64,000 nucleotides of DNA from Candidatus Omnitrophota bacterium (GCA_020632575.1 JACKFH010000011.1:62001-126000), one strand, 5' to 3'; positions 53,054 to 62,824 are shown, numbered from the stretch's first letter. Made by a program: numbers and translations. The notes: a model not told the origin generated them from the sequence alone.

Positions 53054-54142
53054 TCAGTAAACCCCTTCGATGGTCTTCTTCTCGGTGAACCCGAAGGGAC
53101 GAACCTCGCCCACGCCATCCCATGGGAATTTGACATAGGGGTCCCGGCGGATCGCTTCATCCCGCTCTAGGAAGCGCGGCATGAAAAGTTCCTTGGTGAG
53201 GGTGGTCAGTTCGACCCGACCCCATTCTCCCAATTCGACCGTTTTCGTGGTCTCGTTTGGATCGACCACGCGCAAGACGGCGCGCGGTTGGGGGGCGTAG
53301 TAAGTGAGAGCGTAGTCATCCTCGGGTCCAACCGGTTTGCTGCACGCCAAGCCCATCAGGGTGTTCCCATAAGTCGGGACCAGCATGCCCTCCTCCTCGA
53401 GCACCTCCTCGCAGAGGAATCGGATGACTTGAGAAGTCATCGAGGTTCCGCCGCAAAAGACACCGCGGACGCCCGCCTCTGGAACCGAGATCTCCTCGCC
53501 CAAGGCTTCGAGAAGGCGGGGAGTCGCGAAAAGGCAACGGACCTCTCGGTGTTTGATGATCGTGGCGGCTTGGGAAATGACATGAGCCATGTACTCTTTG
53601 ACCTCATCGGTCTTTCCTTGCGCCAACCGGATCTTGACCCAACGAGGATCAAGGTCGAGGAAATAGCAGGAACCGCCGCGAATGTTGGCGAGATGCTCGA
53701 TCGCGAGACGCAGGCGACGCGGGCCGGTGGGGCCCATCATCAACCAGTTCCCGCCACGGGGAAAATACTCATCATCCAGCGTTCCCGAAAACTCCGAGTA
53801 GTCGATCAGGTGGTCTTCCCAACTGATTCGCTGTTTGGGCATGCCGGTTGTGCCGCCGGTTTCGAAAATCTTGAAAGGTTTACCCCGGTAAGGTTTGGGA
53901 ATCCACTGATGATGAGGGAGATCGCGAAGGTAGTTGTCCTCGAAATGGGGGAATTTCGCGATATCCTCATAAGTTTGGATCTCTTCGATGGGATTCCAGC
54001 CTGCCTTTTTGGCCCATTCCAACCAGAAGGGGCAACCGGTTTCATCGGAGAAATGCCAGTGGATGATCTCTTTGACATGCTGGTTTAATTTTTCCTTCGC
54101 CTGGTCCACCGCGGACTGAGGGGCGATTTCCATTTCGGTCAT
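53054..54142 (-). CDS. LuxE/PaaK-like adenylate-forming protein
   Basis: 362 residues. The adenylation signature FETGGTTGMPKQRISW is clear, and GVRGVFCGGTSMTS and PTYGNTLMGLACS follow as in LuxE/PaaK-type enzymes. It is shorter than a full acyl-CoA ligase, and the usual C-terminal lid domain is reduced, fitting LuxE-like acyl-protein synthetases. It would activate a carboxylic acid as an acyl-adenylate; acceptor and substrate are unknown. Last gene of a minus-strand run, 14 bases after the symporter, suggesting that the imported solute is its substrate. Confidence 0.78.
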   Translation of the reverse strand: MTEMEIAPQSAVDQAKEKLNQHVKEIIHWHFSDETGCPFWLEWAKKAGWNPIEEIQTYEDIAKFPHFEDNYLRDLPHHQWIPKPYRGKPFKIFETGGTTGMPKQRISWEDHLIDYSEFSGTLDDEYFPRGGNWLMMGPTGPRRLRLAIEHLANIRGGSCYFLDLDPRWVKIRLAQGKTDEVKEYMAHVISQAATIIKHREVRCLFATPRLLEALGEEISVPEAGVRGVFCGGTSMTSQVIRFLCEEVLEEEGMLVPTYGNTLMGLACSKPVGPEDDYALTYYAPQPRAVLRVVDPNETTKTVELGEWGRVELTTLTKELFMPRFLERDEAIRRDPYVKFPWDGVGEVRPFGFTEKKTIEGVY

Positions 54143-54155
54143 TCGTGTTGCGCTC

Positions 54156-55688
54156 CTACTTCTGAATCGGTTCGGGAAAGAACTTTCGGATTGTTTCCTC
54201 GGAAGGCGGTTTGGTCACCAGCGAGACGGCCACGAATACGACCAGGGTGACGAAAAAGATAATGGCCACCGGCATCATGCCAGCAATCAATAACTCATCC
54301 TCCCCATGCGCCTCACCAATGATGACGTCATTATAAAAGAAATACCCCCAGGTGGCCGCCATCGCTAGAACCGAGGCGATCGCGCCCGCCTTGGTCGCCC
54401 GCTTCCAATAGACCGCGCCGACGATGATGGGGAAAAGACTGCCAAATCCGCTGAAGCACCAAACGCCGAGATCGAAAACCTGTGCGGGCTCATACAATGC
54501 CAGGATGTAGGTGATCACGACGATGAGGACGATGAAGCACCGGGCGAGGAGGATCTTCTGTTTATCGTTAAAATGGTCCTCGCCAAAGTGATGAACGATG
54601 ACATCGTTGGTGAACATGGTTCCGAGGCACATGAACTGCGAATCGAGCGAGGACATGATGGCGGCGAGAATGCCCGCTCCCAAGATGCCGCTGACATAGG
54701 GGTCGTGGATGAGTTGACCCACCATGCGACCTAAAACCTGATTGGGATTGATGGTTTGACCCGCGTAAAAGGCCGCCCCCCAAATACCGATGAGAATGCA
54801 GGGAACCCAAACGATCATAATGAAGATCGGGTGGGCGACGACGGTGAGACGAAAAGTCTTCGCGCTCTTGGCGGTGAGCCAATGTTGGAACAGGTGGGGG
54901 AACATGCCCACCGAGAGGGGAACAAAACAGTAGGTGAAAAACTGAAGTTGTCCCATCATCCCCTCGCGCGCCAGACGCTCGGGAACTTTTTCAAGAACCT
55001 GTTGGGAGGCGGCGTCCATTCCTCCGAGACGATTCGAGATGAGATAAAATGCGACGACGCCGGTGGTCATGAAAACGATCGTTTGCAAAGTATTGGCCCA
55101 GACCGCGCCGCGAAGGCCGCCGAAAAAGACGTAGATGAGGACCACCCCCGCGATAACCAGGTTGGTGAGCCAAGGTGGAATTCCGCCATTCAAGGCGGGA
55201 TTCGGGTGGGGGAAGAGATCCGGGAATGCGCCAGAAGTAATCGGAAGCACGACACGACCGGCCCCAATGAGTCCGATGAGGAGGTAGGGAATCACGAGCC
55301 CGACAAGGATCGGGAACAGGAGGTGACCGAGAAAATTGCTTTCATAACGGTCACGAAAGAACTGACACTGGGTCACATACCCATACTGCTTGCCGATCGC
55401 CCAAACCTTGATTCCGACCAGGAAGAAGACGGCGGAGTGAACCAGACCGGACCAAGAGGCCATGAGGCCATAGACGCCGACCCCGCTGGTGAACGCTTTG
55501 CCGGTGCTTCCCACTAAGGCGAAAGCGGTCATGGTGGTGCCGAAGACCGACATCAGAAGTAAGACCGGACCGATGGAATGGCTGGCGACAAAATAGTCCT
55601 TTGAGGTGCCGGTGAAAAAACGATTGCTCGCGACTCCCAGGGTCAGGAGCACGCCCAAGTAGAGGCAAATGATAAGGAGAGAGGTCAC
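54156..55688 (-). CDS. Sodium:solute symporter (SSS family)
   Basis: 510 residues with about 13 membrane helices. The family is recognisable in YFVASHSIGPVLLLMSVFGTTMTAF, GLVIPYLLIGLIGAGRV and SGILGAGILAAIMSSLDSQFM. It imports an organic solute (carboxylate, sugar or amino acid) with sodium. It overlaps the DUF3311 gene by four bases; DUF3311 proteins regularly accompany this SSS subfamily. The downstream adenylating enzyme suggests that the solute is a carboxylate. Confidence 0.93.
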   Translation of the reverse strand: MTSLLIICLYLGVLLTLGVASNRFFTGTSKDYFVASHSIGPVLLLMSVFGTTMTAFALVGSTGKAFTSGVGVYGLMASWSGLVHSAVFFLVGIKVWAIGKQYGYVTQCQFFRDRYESNFLGHLLFPILVGLVIPYLLIGLIGAGRVVLPITSGAFPDLFPHPNPALNGGIPPWLTNLVIAGVVLIYVFFGGLRGAVWANTLQTIVFMTTGVVAFYLISNRLGGMDAASQQVLEKVPERLAREGMMGQLQFFTYCFVPLSVGMFPHLFQHWLTAKSAKTFRLTVVAHPIFIMIVWVPCILIGIWGAAFYAGQTINPNQVLGRMVGQLIHDPYVSGILGAGILAAIMSSLDSQFMCLGTMFTNDVIVHHFGEDHFNDKQKILLARCFIVLIVVITYILALYEPAQVFDLGVWCFSGFGSLFPIIVGAVYWKRATKAGAIASVLAMAATWGYFFYNDVIIGEAHGEDELLIAGMMPVAIIFFVTLVVFVAVSLVTKPPSEETIRKFFPEPIQK

Positions 55689-55927
55689 GAGCGGTCGGAG
55701 CCCCCTTCGGTCGGGAGTTGTCCGGTTTCACCGAATTCCTCAATCTCATAGGGCCAAGCAAAGTAGGAGGCCAAGGCCCAGAGAGAAGCCGCCAACAAAG
55801 AGTAAATGGCGTGGTATCCGAGACCGGCCGGAAGAAACCCGAACCAGAGGTCACGGTTATTCCAATTCCAGAAATCCTGGTGGAGCAGAAACAGGACAAT
55901 CCCCGCGACGGCGACAAGTTTTTTCAT
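55685..55927 (-). CDS. DUF3311-family small membrane protein
   Basis: 80 residues with two membrane helices. It has the family pattern LHQDFWNW, then FGFLPAGLGYHAIYSLLAA. Proteins of this kind are encoded next to SSS symporters and probably assist them. The stop overlaps the symporter start by four bases. Confidence 0.88.
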   Translation of the reverse strand: MKKLVAVAGIVLFLLHQDFWNWNNRDLWFGFLPAGLGYHAIYSLLAASLWALASYFAWPYEIEEFGETGQLPTEGGSDRS

Positions 55928-55948
55928 GGTTTAATGGGCGGCCTCATT

Positions 55949-57517
55949 TCACTTTTTGTCCGTGTTTTCCAATGCGTACAGGTGCGTTTGTGTCGCGACA
56001 TAGAGCACGCCATTGGAGACCACGGGAGTCGAATAGATGGGTGCGTCGAACTGGATTTCGTTCAAGACTTCCTTTTCTTTTCCCGCCTTCATAATCAAGA
56101 GGATCCCATCCTCATTGCCCAGATAGATCTTCCCATCGGCGACGAAGGTGGAGGACCAGATGTGGCTCATGGTGTCATGAACCCAGTAGGGCTCCCCAGT
56201 TTCGGCGTCCAGGCAATGGATGAAACCATCGTAGTCGGCGATGAACAGGAGTCCATCCACGATTGAGGCGGTCGAAATCGATCGATTGATTTTGTCGTAA
56301 GTCCAAATCTTGCCGGACTTGGTGATGTCGCCCTTTTGGGTGGCGTCGATGCAAGTCAAAATCCCAACGCCGGAACCGTGCTCGGGATCCTGGCCGATGG
56401 CCACATAGATTTTATTGTCGTGGACCACAGGTGTGGCGATGATTTCGCTAGGCCCCTCGGGGGCGGGATACTTGATGGGATTGCCATCCTCGTCAATCTT
56501 GTATTTTTGAGGGACGCAATCGCAGCGGAAGACTTCTTTCAGAATATGAAACTCCGGATCGTCCGGATCGGGAACGGGATTTGGGTTGAACCCGTAGCAG
56601 AATCCATCGCCCGCGCCAAAGATAACGAGACCGTCATCGCCAATGCCCTCGGCGAAAGCGGGCGATGACCAATTGCAGTGCATCAGCCGCTCAGAAATCC
56701 CGCTGACCTCCTCACCGAGCAACTCGCCCGATTCTTGGTCCAGACAAATCAGCGCCGGGGCGAATGGAGAGGGGATGTTGACGTGCGACCAATCCTGTCC
56801 ATTGGAAGTGGTTACGTAGAGCTTGCCCTCATGCGGGAGGACGCTGCTACTGGAAATGTTGTGAGGAAAAACGCCGAGCTCGTCGCGCATATCGAAGGTC
56901 CAAAGGATATCGGCGTCTGTCGGGCCGGGTTCGATCGGCGGATTCCCCTCACCGGCCATGTATTGGCCCTCGTCCTCGAATGGACCATCGTTGCCATTCG
57001 CCATGCCATGGACATCCATGCACACCACCTCGCAGCGGTTGGTCACCACGAAGACGCGATCCCCCACCACGGCGGGCGATGAGCAGATTCCGAGGAACTC
57101 CCAGTCGCTGACCTTGCCTGCCCCTAGTTTGGGCACCACAAGCTGCCAGAGGAAATCGCCCGTCTTTTCATCGAGGCAATAGACGTTCCCATGGTCTCCT
57201 TCGTGCTTGGGGTCCCGAGGACTCTCGTTGTTGGTGCCAACATAGACCCGACCATCGGCGATGGTCACGTTTCCATAGGCTTGAGAGCCGAGTTTTGCGA
57301 CCCATTTCACATTTTTGGTGGTGGACATGTCGACTGTTTCGTCATCGCCAGTGGTCTCACCTGGTTTGAAATGGTCGACGATGCCCTTTTCCTCGGAGGC
57401 CATGTTTTTGGTGGGATCGCCTCCCCATTGGGGCCAATCCGACGAGTAAGCGGTCCCGACCGTCAGGCCGAGAATCGCGAGGGACATTGCGATGGAGCGA
57501 TATCTGTTGTGCATCAT
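55949..57517 (-). CDS. Exported PQQ-like beta-propeller protein
   Basis: 522 residues, signal peptide AMSLAILGLTVGTAYS, then DWPQWGGDPTKN, the usual opening of this family. The rest is an eight-bladed-type propeller with repeats such as VYCLDEKTGDFLWQL, FIHCLDAETGEPYWVHD and DGKIYLGNEDGILLIMKAG. These proteins bind PQQ or serve as structural or sensory propellers like BamB. No cytochrome domain. It lies 37 bases after another PQQ-like gene and 22 before DUF3311. Confidence 0.88.
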   Translation of the reverse strand: MMHNRYRSIAMSLAILGLTVGTAYSSDWPQWGGDPTKNMASEEKGIVDHFKPGETTGDDETVDMSTTKNVKWVAKLGSQAYGNVTIADGRVYVGTNNESPRDPKHEGDHGNVYCLDEKTGDFLWQLVVPKLGAGKVSDWEFLGICSSPAVVGDRVFVVTNRCEVVCMDVHGMANGNDGPFEDEGQYMAGEGNPPIEPGPTDADILWTFDMRDELGVFPHNISSSSVLPHEGKLYVTTSNGQDWSHVNIPSPFAPALICLDQESGELLGEEVSGISERLMHCNWSSPAFAEGIGDDGLVIFGAGDGFCYGFNPNPVPDPDDPEFHILKEVFRCDCVPQKYKIDEDGNPIKYPAPEGPSEIIATPVVHDNKIYVAIGQDPEHGSGVGILTCIDATQKGDITKSGKIWTYDKINRSISTASIVDGLLFIADYDGFIHCLDAETGEPYWVHDTMSHIWSSTFVADGKIYLGNEDGILLIMKAGKEKEVLNEIQFDAPIYSTPVVSNGVLYVATQTHLYALENTDKK

Positions 57518-57553
57518 GATAGGATCGTGAGACTCCTTTTCTAAATTCTCTTC

Positions 57554-59845
57554 CTATTCGTTGGGGGTGACGACGACGTTGTCCACAAACACCTTGAAGC
57601 GGCTTTGAAGCGCGAACCCAAACAGACCGGGCGCTCCCTGTGCATGAGCGTGTTTGTGGGGAACCTCGATATTCCAACCCTCCGGCTCGTCCTCGCCTTT
57701 CGGCCAGGCCTTTGCGCGAACGACACCCGAGCCATCGGGAGCGACATCCACCCGGGTTTTGAGAGTGTACCACTTTTTGGCGTCCCACTTGAACGGAACG
57801 CCTACTTTTAGTCGGTTGTGATTGGAACTGACCTCGATCTGTTGAGCGTTTCCGATAAGAGCGATGAAGTACCTCTGGTTGATCACGCCGACGTTGGATT
57901 TCATCCGACGGTTGCCATCGGTCATGACATCCGCCTGCACGGTGTAGTTGCTTTCATCGGGATGGCCGATGAAGGTGATCGCTCTTTGGAACAGGACATT
58001 GTCGAGAGTTTTCGAAAGGACCTTGTTGCCGTCCATTTCACGAATGTCCCATTTGAACCGGGCGCCAATCCAAGGGAGCGGAGGGAAGGCGAACTTGCCC
58101 TCGCCATTCGGATCGGGAACATCGATTTCGAAGGATTCGAAATCCTCCTTGATGGGAAGTTCCGGCAGAACTCTTCCGCGGATTGTCCCTTTCAGGTCAC
58201 CCGACTTCGCCATGTAGGCGCCGGCTGAAATCGTGGCGTCCTCCCCCGCGACCAATTCGCCGGAATCGTTGAATTCGGCGTCCATCTTGACCTTGACCTT
58301 GGCGGTCGGCGGGATGAATTTGCTCCACTCGGCGGAATCGACGTCATCGACGAAGAACCCCTTCGAGTCGAGCGAGTCGATATCGAAGGAGACGGTCTCG
58401 CCGGGGCGCATCAGAACTTCCGAGGGAACGATTTGCAGTTGGGCCGCGGGGCCGGGTTCGGGAGCGGGTTTTTCCGACGAGGGTTGGGGAGGGTTCCCAC
58501 CCTTCGCGCTCCCGAAACAATACAGATGATCGGTGGTGAAAACATAGATTCGCCCATTCCAAATCGACGGGGCTCCAAGGCAAGCGCCCTCGAGTTTCAG
58601 GTGGCAGAGGGTTTCCGCCCCGGTTTCGCCCGGGCGGAGAATGTAGAAATCTCCCTGCGGAAAACCGACATAGATCTTCCCGTCGGCGTAGATCGGAGAA
58701 GCGTGAATCTGGTCGGCGCTAAGCTTCTCTTGCCAGAGAATTTTCCCGCTCTTCGAATCGACGCAGACCAACTCACCAGTATGGACCGTTTGATAGATTT
58801 TGCCGTCATGGATACAGGGAGAACTGGTAAACATCATGAGGGGCGCGCGCCAGTTTTCGTAGGATTGATCGATCACCACAGGTCCAGACTCGCCCTCTTT
58901 TGGTTCAGCGCCGGTTTTGAGCGAAATCATCCGACCCGTTTCGCTACTGTCCATGTTCTCCTTGCCATGAATGGCAATAATGTTGCCCTGGCCATCCGGG
59001 ACGACTGTGGAATTGACGCCGCCATGGGAGAACTGATAGCGCCAAACGGGATCGCCGGTTTTGACATTGACGCAGACAATATTCCCGCAACCGGTTCCAC
59101 AGTAGAAAACGCGACGGCCATTTTCCCATCCGAAGATCGGGGTGGAGAAGGAGCTGTCATGCGGCCCGACGCCCGGCGTGGAGGTCCAAACCAGTTCGCC
59201 GGACACCTTGTTAAAGGCGTAGAATCGATCCCGAGCCGGACCATCCGAGCCCCAGTTGCTGGTGATGCCCCGCACGATGACCAAATCACCATCGATCACC
59301 GGGCATCCGGTTCGACCATTGGGAAAAGTAAGACGGCCATACTCCTCCATGAAGGAATGTTGCCAAAGAAGTTCGCCTTTCGGAGTAAAGCAGGCGAAGA
59401 TGCCGGGCGTGGTCAGGAGGTAGACATTTCCCGTTTCCGGGTCGACCCCAGGACTGCCGATGGTGTATCGATCGTAAACGTTGTCGCTGAGAAAATCGTT
59501 GAACCCTTCCTCCCAGATGGTTTCGCCGGAGACCGGGTCGAGGCACACCAAGTATTCCCGGAGGTCCGGACCCTCCCCACGATACCCCCAAGCGTACACA
59601 CGCTCCTCGCCATCGGAGGAGACAATCAGCGGTTCGCCGCGTCCCTTGAGATCCTTTGTCCAGAGGTGATTTTCGCCATTGAGTTCAAGGGTGTCCGGTA
59701 AGCCTTTTTCCAACGACTCTCCAGTCTGGAGGGGGCCGCGCCAGTTCAGCCACCCATTGACTTCGGCGGTCGTGGGTGACGCCCAGGCGGTTGATAAAAG
59801 GATGGCGGAGATGGCAAGCAGGTTTTGAAGCGGTTGTTTAAACAT
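57554..59845 (-). CDS. Exported PQQ-like propeller protein with C-terminal beta-sandwich
   Basis: 763 residues from ATG 59845, preceded by AAAGGAAAG. A signal peptide (LLAISAILLSTAWASPTTA) leads into NWRGPLQTGESLEKGLPDTL and propeller repeats (YLVCLDPVSGETIWEE, VYLLTTPGIFACFTPKGELLWQ, ELVCVDSKSGKILWQEKL) to ~residue 435. A Pro-rich linker and Ig-like part follow, then a concanavalin-like sandwich (residues ~560-760, YFIALIGNAQQIEV). The sandwich suggests binding of a glycan or polymer. It pairs with the adjacent, shorter propeller gene. Confidence 0.86.
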   Translation of the reverse strand: MFKQPLQNLLAISAILLSTAWASPTTAEVNGWLNWRGPLQTGESLEKGLPDTLELNGENHLWTKDLKGRGEPLIVSSDGEERVYAWGYRGEGPDLREYLVCLDPVSGETIWEEGFNDFLSDNVYDRYTIGSPGVDPETGNVYLLTTPGIFACFTPKGELLWQHSFMEEYGRLTFPNGRTGCPVIDGDLVIVRGITSNWGSDGPARDRFYAFNKVSGELVWTSTPGVGPHDSSFSTPIFGWENGRRVFYCGTGCGNIVCVNVKTGDPVWRYQFSHGGVNSTVVPDGQGNIIAIHGKENMDSSETGRMISLKTGAEPKEGESGPVVIDQSYENWRAPLMMFTSSPCIHDGKIYQTVHTGELVCVDSKSGKILWQEKLSADQIHASPIYADGKIYVGFPQGDFYILRPGETGAETLCHLKLEGACLGAPSIWNGRIYVFTTDHLYCFGSAKGGNPPQPSSEKPAPEPGPAAQLQIVPSEVLMRPGETVSFDIDSLDSKGFFVDDVDSAEWSKFIPPTAKVKVKMDAEFNDSGELVAGEDATISAGAYMAKSGDLKGTIRGRVLPELPIKEDFESFEIDVPDPNGEGKFAFPPLPWIGARFKWDIREMDGNKVLSKTLDNVLFQRAITFIGHPDESNYTVQADVMTDGNRRMKSNVGVINQRYFIALIGNAQQIEVSSNHNRLKVGVPFKWDAKKWYTLKTRVDVAPDGSGVVRAKAWPKGEDEPEGWNIEVPHKHAHAQGAPGLFGFALQSRFKVFVDNVVVTPNE

Positions 59846-59912
59846 GATGCTTTCCTTTCCCATTCGGTTCTAGGAAATCGTAATCACAAATCGACAATGG
59901 GTTGAATGAGAT

Positions 59913-60524
59913 CTATAGAGAATCGAGTATGGTTCGACGCCCGCCTTTGCGGATGATGTCGCCAACCGATTTTGTGCCATTCGTCGCGGAGTAATAAACC
60001 GGACCATTGATATCGGCGTCAAAGAGCCCATTGGGTCCGAGCGAAGTCACTCCCCAATCGTCGGGACGGCCGAAGTTGTCCGGGGTGCCGGGAGATTGGG
60101 CCCCGTAACTTCCGAAAGTATTGTAGGCATAGGTGAAGGGCGGGCCGGTCAGGAACAAGACGGCGGCGCTGGTCTGACTGAGATCCACGGTTTCTCCATG
60201 AAAGGGATCGAAGGGAATCTCGGTGAGATAGGCAATCGGAGTGGTCAGCACCTTCATGCGGGTGAAGGAATCGAAGTTGGCGGGATCGAAGGGGAACAAC
60301 GTCGGGTCGAGGTCATCCCCATCCGCCGGATATTGGTTGTAATCGGTGTAATAGGCCTCGATCGCGGTGCCAAGAGTTCTCATTTCTCCTTGGGCTTTGG
60401 TGACTTTGGCTCGAATCTGGGCCTCCAGAAAATTGGGCAGAGCGATCGCGATAAGGATCAGGATAATGGCGATAACAATGAGTAATTCAATGAGGGTGAA
60501 TCCGCGCTGCTTAAACAAATTCAT
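59913..60524 (-). CDS. GspG-like type II secretion pseudopilin / type IV pilin-like protein
   Basis: 203 residues. The short leader MNLFKQRG is followed by the prepilin-peptidase site and hydrophobic helix FTLIELLIVIAIILILIAIA, with Glu at +5 of the mature protein. NFLEAQIRAKVTKAQGEMRTL and EAYYTDYNQYPADGDD complete the GspG-like N-terminal half. The C-terminal part is Gly/Asn-rich and ends in KGGRRTILDSL. It is assembled into a pseudopilus or pilus by machinery encoded elsewhere. First in the minus-strand run. Confidence 0.92.
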   Translation of the reverse strand: MNLFKQRGFTLIELLIVIAIILILIAIALPNFLEAQIRAKVTKAQGEMRTLGTAIEAYYTDYNQYPADGDDLDPTLFPFDPANFDSFTRMKVLTTPIAYLTEIPFDPFHGETVDLSQTSAAVLFLTGPPFTYAYNTFGSYGAQSPGTPDNFGRPDDWGVTSLGPNGLFDADINGPVYYSATNGTKSVGDIIRKGGRRTILDSL

Positions 60525-60702
60525 GTGTGTTTTCCTCTTGCGTGACTAGCTGAAAAACCATTTCATTTCATTTCGCCATCCGGAACCGATGGTCGCCACA
60601 ATCGCTTTCGCGATCGCGGATAATTCAGAACTAGACTATCCCGATTCCCGGATGGTGTCGATAAGGATAGGCAACGAACCCCGGCCAATTCCGTAACGCT
60701 TT

Positions 60703-61788
60703 TCACAAAATTGACAATTCATCGTCTTCCGATTGGAGTAGATCCTTGTGTTTTTGGTAGACCCAACGGAACTGATGGTAGGTCATTCCGAGTCGTTCCG
60801 CGGCTTTCTTCTGATTGTGTTTGCATTCCTCCAGAGCGGATCGGATCAGAGTTACGGTAAAGTCGCGCACGGCATCCTCAAAAGTGTCGTCGCTCTTGAG
60901 CATGGGGGGGGCGCCTCTTCCCTCCCCGGAATCGTTGGACTGTGCGGACGCCACGGGGTAGGGACATCGAAAAGGATCGAAAACAATATCCTCAATGAGG
61001 TTTTGGTCGGTTCGATACACCGCTCGTTCGATCACATTTTTCAGTTGGCGTATATTTCCTGGCCATGAATAGGCGAGGAGTTTTTGCTCAGCCTCCGTCG
61101 AGAATTCCGGAGGCTCCGCCCTTCGCAACTCATAACTCATTCGTGAGGCGAAGTGGTTGGCCAATAGAAGAATGTCGTCTTTGCGTGCTCGAAGCGGAGG
61201 GAGATAGAGGACTTCGAAAGAGAGGCGGTCGAGGAGATCCTCCTTGAACTCTCCCATCTCCGCTAATTTCGGCAGATCGGCGTTGGTGGCGCCCACGATT
61301 CGGACATCCACTCGAATGGTTCGTGAGGATCCGACCGGTTCGAATCCTCCGTATTCGACCACCCGCAAGATTTTTTCCTGAGTTTCCATCGGCACATTGC
61401 CAATCTCATCCAGGAAGAGTGTCCCGCCATCGGCCAACTCGAAACGCCCTTTCCGAGCCCCGCGAGAACCGGTGAAAGCCCCCTCCGAGTGTCCAAAAAG
61501 CTCCGATTCGATCAGGGTCGGCGAGAGAGCCGCACAATTGAGGGCCACAAGCGGGGATTCCCACCGCTGCGAGAGGTGGTGGATTCGTCGGGCGGCTAAC
61601 TCCTTGCCGGTCCCCCGCTCGCCAATGAGGAGAACCGGGCGATTGACTTTGGCCACTCTCGAGAGCTGTTCTTGGAATTCAAGGAAAACCTCCGAAACCC
61701 CGATCGCCTCTGGGGAAGAAGGGTGGGAATGGGGGTCATATCCGGGGTTGTGGGGATCCTCTGCCGCAGCCATAGCGTATTTCACCAC
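60703..61788 (-). CDS. pspF: PspF-like sigma-54 activator
   Basis: 361 residues without an N-terminal receiver domain, as in PspF. The AAA+ domain has Walker A GERGTGKELAARRIH, the sigma-54-contacting GAFTG loop (HSEGAFTGSR), Walker B GGTLFLDEIGN and the arginine-finger region. The Fis-type helix-turn-helix is NQKKAAERLGMTYHQFRWVYQKH, very like E. coli PspF. Such proteins activate psp promoters unless held by PspA. It is divergent from the pspA operon. Starts at GTG 61788 or ATG 61773. Confidence 0.93.
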   Translation of the reverse strand: MVKYAMAAAEDPHNPGYDPHSHPSSPEAIGVSEVFLEFQEQLSRVAKVNRPVLLIGERGTGKELAARRIHHLSQRWESPLVALNCAALSPTLIESELFGHSEGAFTGSRGARKGRFELADGGTLFLDEIGNVPMETQEKILRVVEYGGFEPVGSSRTIRVDVRIVGATNADLPKLAEMGEFKEDLLDRLSFEVLYLPPLRARKDDILLLANHFASRMSYELRRAEPPEFSTEAEQKLLAYSWPGNIRQLKNVIERAVYRTDQNLIEDIVFDPFRCPYPVASAQSNDSGEGRGAPPMLKSDDTFEDAVRDFTVTLIRSALEECKHNQKKAAERLGMTYHQFRWVYQKHKDLLQSEDDELSIL

Positions 61789-61894
61789 ATGTTAGTGGGA
61801 TTTACCACTCCACATCTCCTCTCCGCCTTTGTCGGAACGGGGAGACATCTCCCTAAGTGACTGAAAAATATAGACTTTGTGTTTGCTATCAACG

Positions 61895-61912
61895 TTGGCA
61901 CAGATGCTGATA
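61895..61912 (+). promoter_or_regulatory. Possible sigma-54 promoter of the psp operon (weak)
   Basis: TTGGCAC fits the -24 element, but the -12 element reads CTGAT with GA in place of the expected GC at the right distance. It lies between pspF and the first psp operon gene and is the only GG-N10-G candidate in that gap. Confidence 0.3.
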
Positions 61913-61972
61913 TACGAGATCATAACGAACAAAGAGAGCAGTTCAAGAAAATCGAAAGGCGAGGAGTCAACC

Positions 61973-62455
61973 ATGAGAAAAGCAAACAACAGTTTCTTCG
62001 CCCGATTGGCCCTCCCGCTGATGGGATTGCTAGTCACCTCGCACCTCCTTCTCGCGGAGGACCGAACCGAGGCAAATGCATCGAAGAATGACGCGGTGGA
62101 TCGGCTCCGTCTGAACGAGACCGATGGAGTCGAGGTGATTGAGGAGACGGTGTACACGAAGGAACAGTTGTTCGATCACCATTTCTTCAGGAGTTGTTTC
62201 GAAAACAAGCAGGTTTGGGCGTCTTTTCAGATGTTGAGGGCCGGGGAGCAGACAGTTTGCCTGTACTTCGTGGACTTCAGAAACCGAGAAGACGCGGATT
62301 GGGCGATGCAACGACTGTTGCGGTATCCGTCCCAAACGTCGGTTCGCAAGTGTCAGGCCTTCGGCACAGTGGTCGCCTATGTCCAAGCGCCGCAAATGAC
62401 CCCGGTTGGGGTTCTGGATGGAATTCTCCAATCGGTGCAAGCCGAGACCGATTGA
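61973..62455 (+). CDS. Exported protein of unknown function, first gene of the psp operon
   Basis: 160 residues from ATG 61973, with GGAG upstream. Signal peptide: LALPLMGLLVTSHLLLA. The mature protein is a small alpha/beta domain (VWASFQMLRAGEQTVCLYFVDFRN, then AFGTVVAYVQAP) with four cysteines. I know no family for it. Its position between pspF and pspA suggests a role in envelope stress, possibly sensing in the periplasm. It is followed 26 bases later by another small gene. Confidence 0.72.
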   Translation: MRKANNSFFARLALPLMGLLVTSHLLLAEDRTEANASKNDAVDRLRLNETDGVEVIEETVYTKEQLFDHHFFRSCFENKQVWASFQMLRAGEQTVCLYFVDFRNREDADWAMQRLLRYPSQTSVRKCQAFGTVVAYVQAPQMTPVGVLDGILQSVQAETD

Positions 62456-62481
62456 TGGATATGGAAATGAGGAGCGGAAAA

Positions 62482-62775
62482 ATGGCTTACTGGCTGGATG
62501 TAATCGAAGGAGAGTGGGGGATGGTGGGAACGCCCGCCCCGGAAAGTCTAAGAATGGTTGGGCGCCAGCCGAATCCTGGCGAGGTGAAGAGATGGGTCGA
62601 CCGCTTTGTCGATCTGGCGAGCGGCGAGAGGAAACGCTGCATTGTCGAGGACCGCGCCGAGTTTGAGTTTCTGTATCGGTGCTTGGAGCGGATCGGAAAG
62701 ACGATCAGTTTTTCTCCGATGTCGATCGATACGGAAGGCAATGTTGAGAATCGGCGGCTGATTCACGCCGCCTAA
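62482..62775 (+). CDS. Small cytoplasmic protein in the psp operon, unknown
   Basis: 97 residues from ATG 62482, with GAGGAG nine bases upstream. In-frame codons further upstream run into the previous gene and are not used. It is Arg/Glu-rich with no membrane segment (start MAYWLDVIEGEWGMV). No known domain recognised. It sits 26 bases after the exported protein and 49 before pspA, so all are likely one transcript. Possibly an adaptor of PspA or PspF. Confidence 0.68.
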   Translation: MAYWLDVIEGEWGMVGTPAPESLRMVGRQPNPGEVKRWVDRFVDLASGERKRCIVEDRAEFEFLYRCLERIGKTISFSPMSIDTEGNVENRRLIHAA

Positions 62776-62824
62776 AAATAGAAGGAAGAGTTCCTCAATA
62801 AGACGAGAACGGAGGATTAGAATC

